Assembly: GCA_031277075.1 (NCBI GenBank)
Contig: JAISLV010000204.1
Coordinates: forward strand, 1 to 7,043
DNA: 7,043 nucleotides
Direction of reading: 5' to 3'
From: Endomicrobium sp.
GTDB taxonomy: Bacteria; Elusimicrobiota; Endomicrobiia; Endomicrobiales; Endomicrobiaceae
Below, in pieces: positions 6,376 through 7,043 of the stretch. The translations under genes and the position numbers were made by a program. Positions within the stretch are counted from its first letter, which is position 1. Every line of letters begins with the position of its first letter. The notes beneath the pieces are model-generated. The model saw only the letters and a program-made list of their open reading frames with translations, was not told the DNA's origin and ran no database searches.

Positions 6376-7043
6376 TGGAGATTCACCAAAACCAAGATTT
6401 TGCTTCTGGTTCCTTTTGAGTTTTCTAAAGCCTTGCCTATAATAGTTCCGGGCTGAGGGGCAAGCGCCTTCATAGCATATCCGGGGCTAGACGAAGCCAC
6501 AAGCAAATCCCCGCGCTTTATATCCCCGTTTTCATTAGAAACGTTGACGGGAACTTTGCCGACTAAAGCTAATTTATATCCTTTTTCTGAAGAATTAAGC
6601 ACTATCCCCGGCTCGGTAGAAATAACCCCCGCAACTTTAGCGTCATTAGGGTACTTAGACCTTTCAATATACCCGTCGCGAGAATCGGAAATAACAACCA
6701 CTTCCCCCGGCTCCAAAAGGTCGGAAGACGGGTAGATTTCGGCAAGGTCGGCGGCATATTCAATAGCAGTATAAGTGGCATAAATAACTTGTGCTTTAAT
6801 ATTACCACTTACTATCATAGTAGGCTCATTGGAGCCTGTTGTTCCATATGTTAATGTAACGTTGCTTCCACTGTTGCCTATCGTAACAGCAGAAGTTATA
6901 TAAACTAAGCTAAACGTAGCAGTGCTTGTAAAAGACGCCGTAGAAGTTATAGTCAAATTGTTCATCGTATAGCCTAAATTAGAATTCAAAGCTCCTGCTC
7001 CTTGTGCATATGTCGCAGATGTCGCCCATACTGCCGTGCTTGC
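6372..7043 (-). CDS. C-terminal part of a large surface/tail-fibre-like protein (5' end outside window)
   Basis: The frame is open to the right window edge, giving 223 visible residues; no start within the window has a convincing ribosome binding site, so this is a 5'-truncated gene. The first 100 or so residues are rich in Thr, Ser and Ala with short recurring pieces such as WATSATYAQGA and TITSTASFTSTATF, as in beta-helix or repeat stalks. The last 130 residues form a compact module: YAADLAEIYPSSD, LEPGEVVVISDS, VAGVISTEPGIVL, LALVGKVPVNV, IKRGDLLVASSSPGYAMKA and TIIGKALEN. This block resembles the C-terminal domain of many long bacterial surface and phage tail-fibre proteins, which caps the stalk or helps trimer assembly. 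It overlaps the next gene by ATGA, placing it first in view of the surface operon. Export cannot be judged because the N-terminus is missing. Confidence 0.72.
   Translation of the reverse strand, partial: ASTAVWATSATYAQGAGALNSNLGYTMNNLTITSTASFTSTATFSLVYITSAVTIGNSGSNVTLTYGTTGSNEPTMIVSGNIKAQVIYATYTAIEYAADLAEIYPSSDLLEPGEVVVISDSRDGYIERSKYPNDAKVAGVISTEPGIVLNSSEKGYKLALVGKVPVNVSNENGDIKRGDLLVASSSPGYAMKALAPQPGTIIGKALENSKGTRSKILVLVNLQ

Overview
All recognisable protein genes lie on the minus strand, so the window reads right to left from about 7043 to 1. The DNA is moderately A+T-rich. Ribosome binding sites are AAGGA/GGTGA-like, neighbouring genes are packed or overlap by ATGA, and the products have Sec signal peptides and outer-membrane features. 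The host is therefore a diderm bacterium. A PorV-like outer-membrane protein, a FlgD-Ig/type-A-like C-terminal domain, FG-GAP propellers ending in a WPM...HT motif and FHA/PP2C signalling recall Elusimicrobiota (for example Endomicrobium-like gut lineages). Fibrobacterota or a similar phylum cannot be excluded from sequence alone.

Region 1 (7043 to about 2569) is a four-gene surface/envelope operon. It runs from the C-terminal part of a large Thr/Ser/Ala-rich surface protein, cut by the window edge, to a secreted protein with a FlgD-Ig-like C-terminal domain (4-nt overlap). Next come a PorV/PorQ-family outer-membrane beta-barrel (1-nt gap) and a periplasmic coiled-coil protein with a signal peptide and a hydrophobic C-terminus (17-nt gap). 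The pairing of a type-A-like sorting domain with a PorV-like barrel suggests, by inference, a secretion or surface-attachment unit.

Region 2 (2266-2568) is a 303-nt intergenic stretch. Its centre, about 2309-2481, is richer in G+C (roughly 47% in 2341-2460) than its flanks (roughly 23-33%). Palindromes of the GCGG/CCGC type bound it, and a third perfect palindrome lies inside. A good TATAAT box sits just upstream on the minus strand. It is either a small RNA or structured leader, or a copy of a dispersed palindromic repeat.

Region 3 (2265 to 1) is a signalling pair. A 734-residue protein has two cytoplasmic FHA domains, a membrane helix, an eight-repeat FG-GAP-like propeller predicted to be periplasmic, and a second membrane helix. 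It overlaps by ATGA the start of a PP2C-family Ser/Thr phosphatase, of which only the first 21 codons are in the window. Together they look like a transmembrane phosphothreonine-signalling module next to a surface-protein operon.
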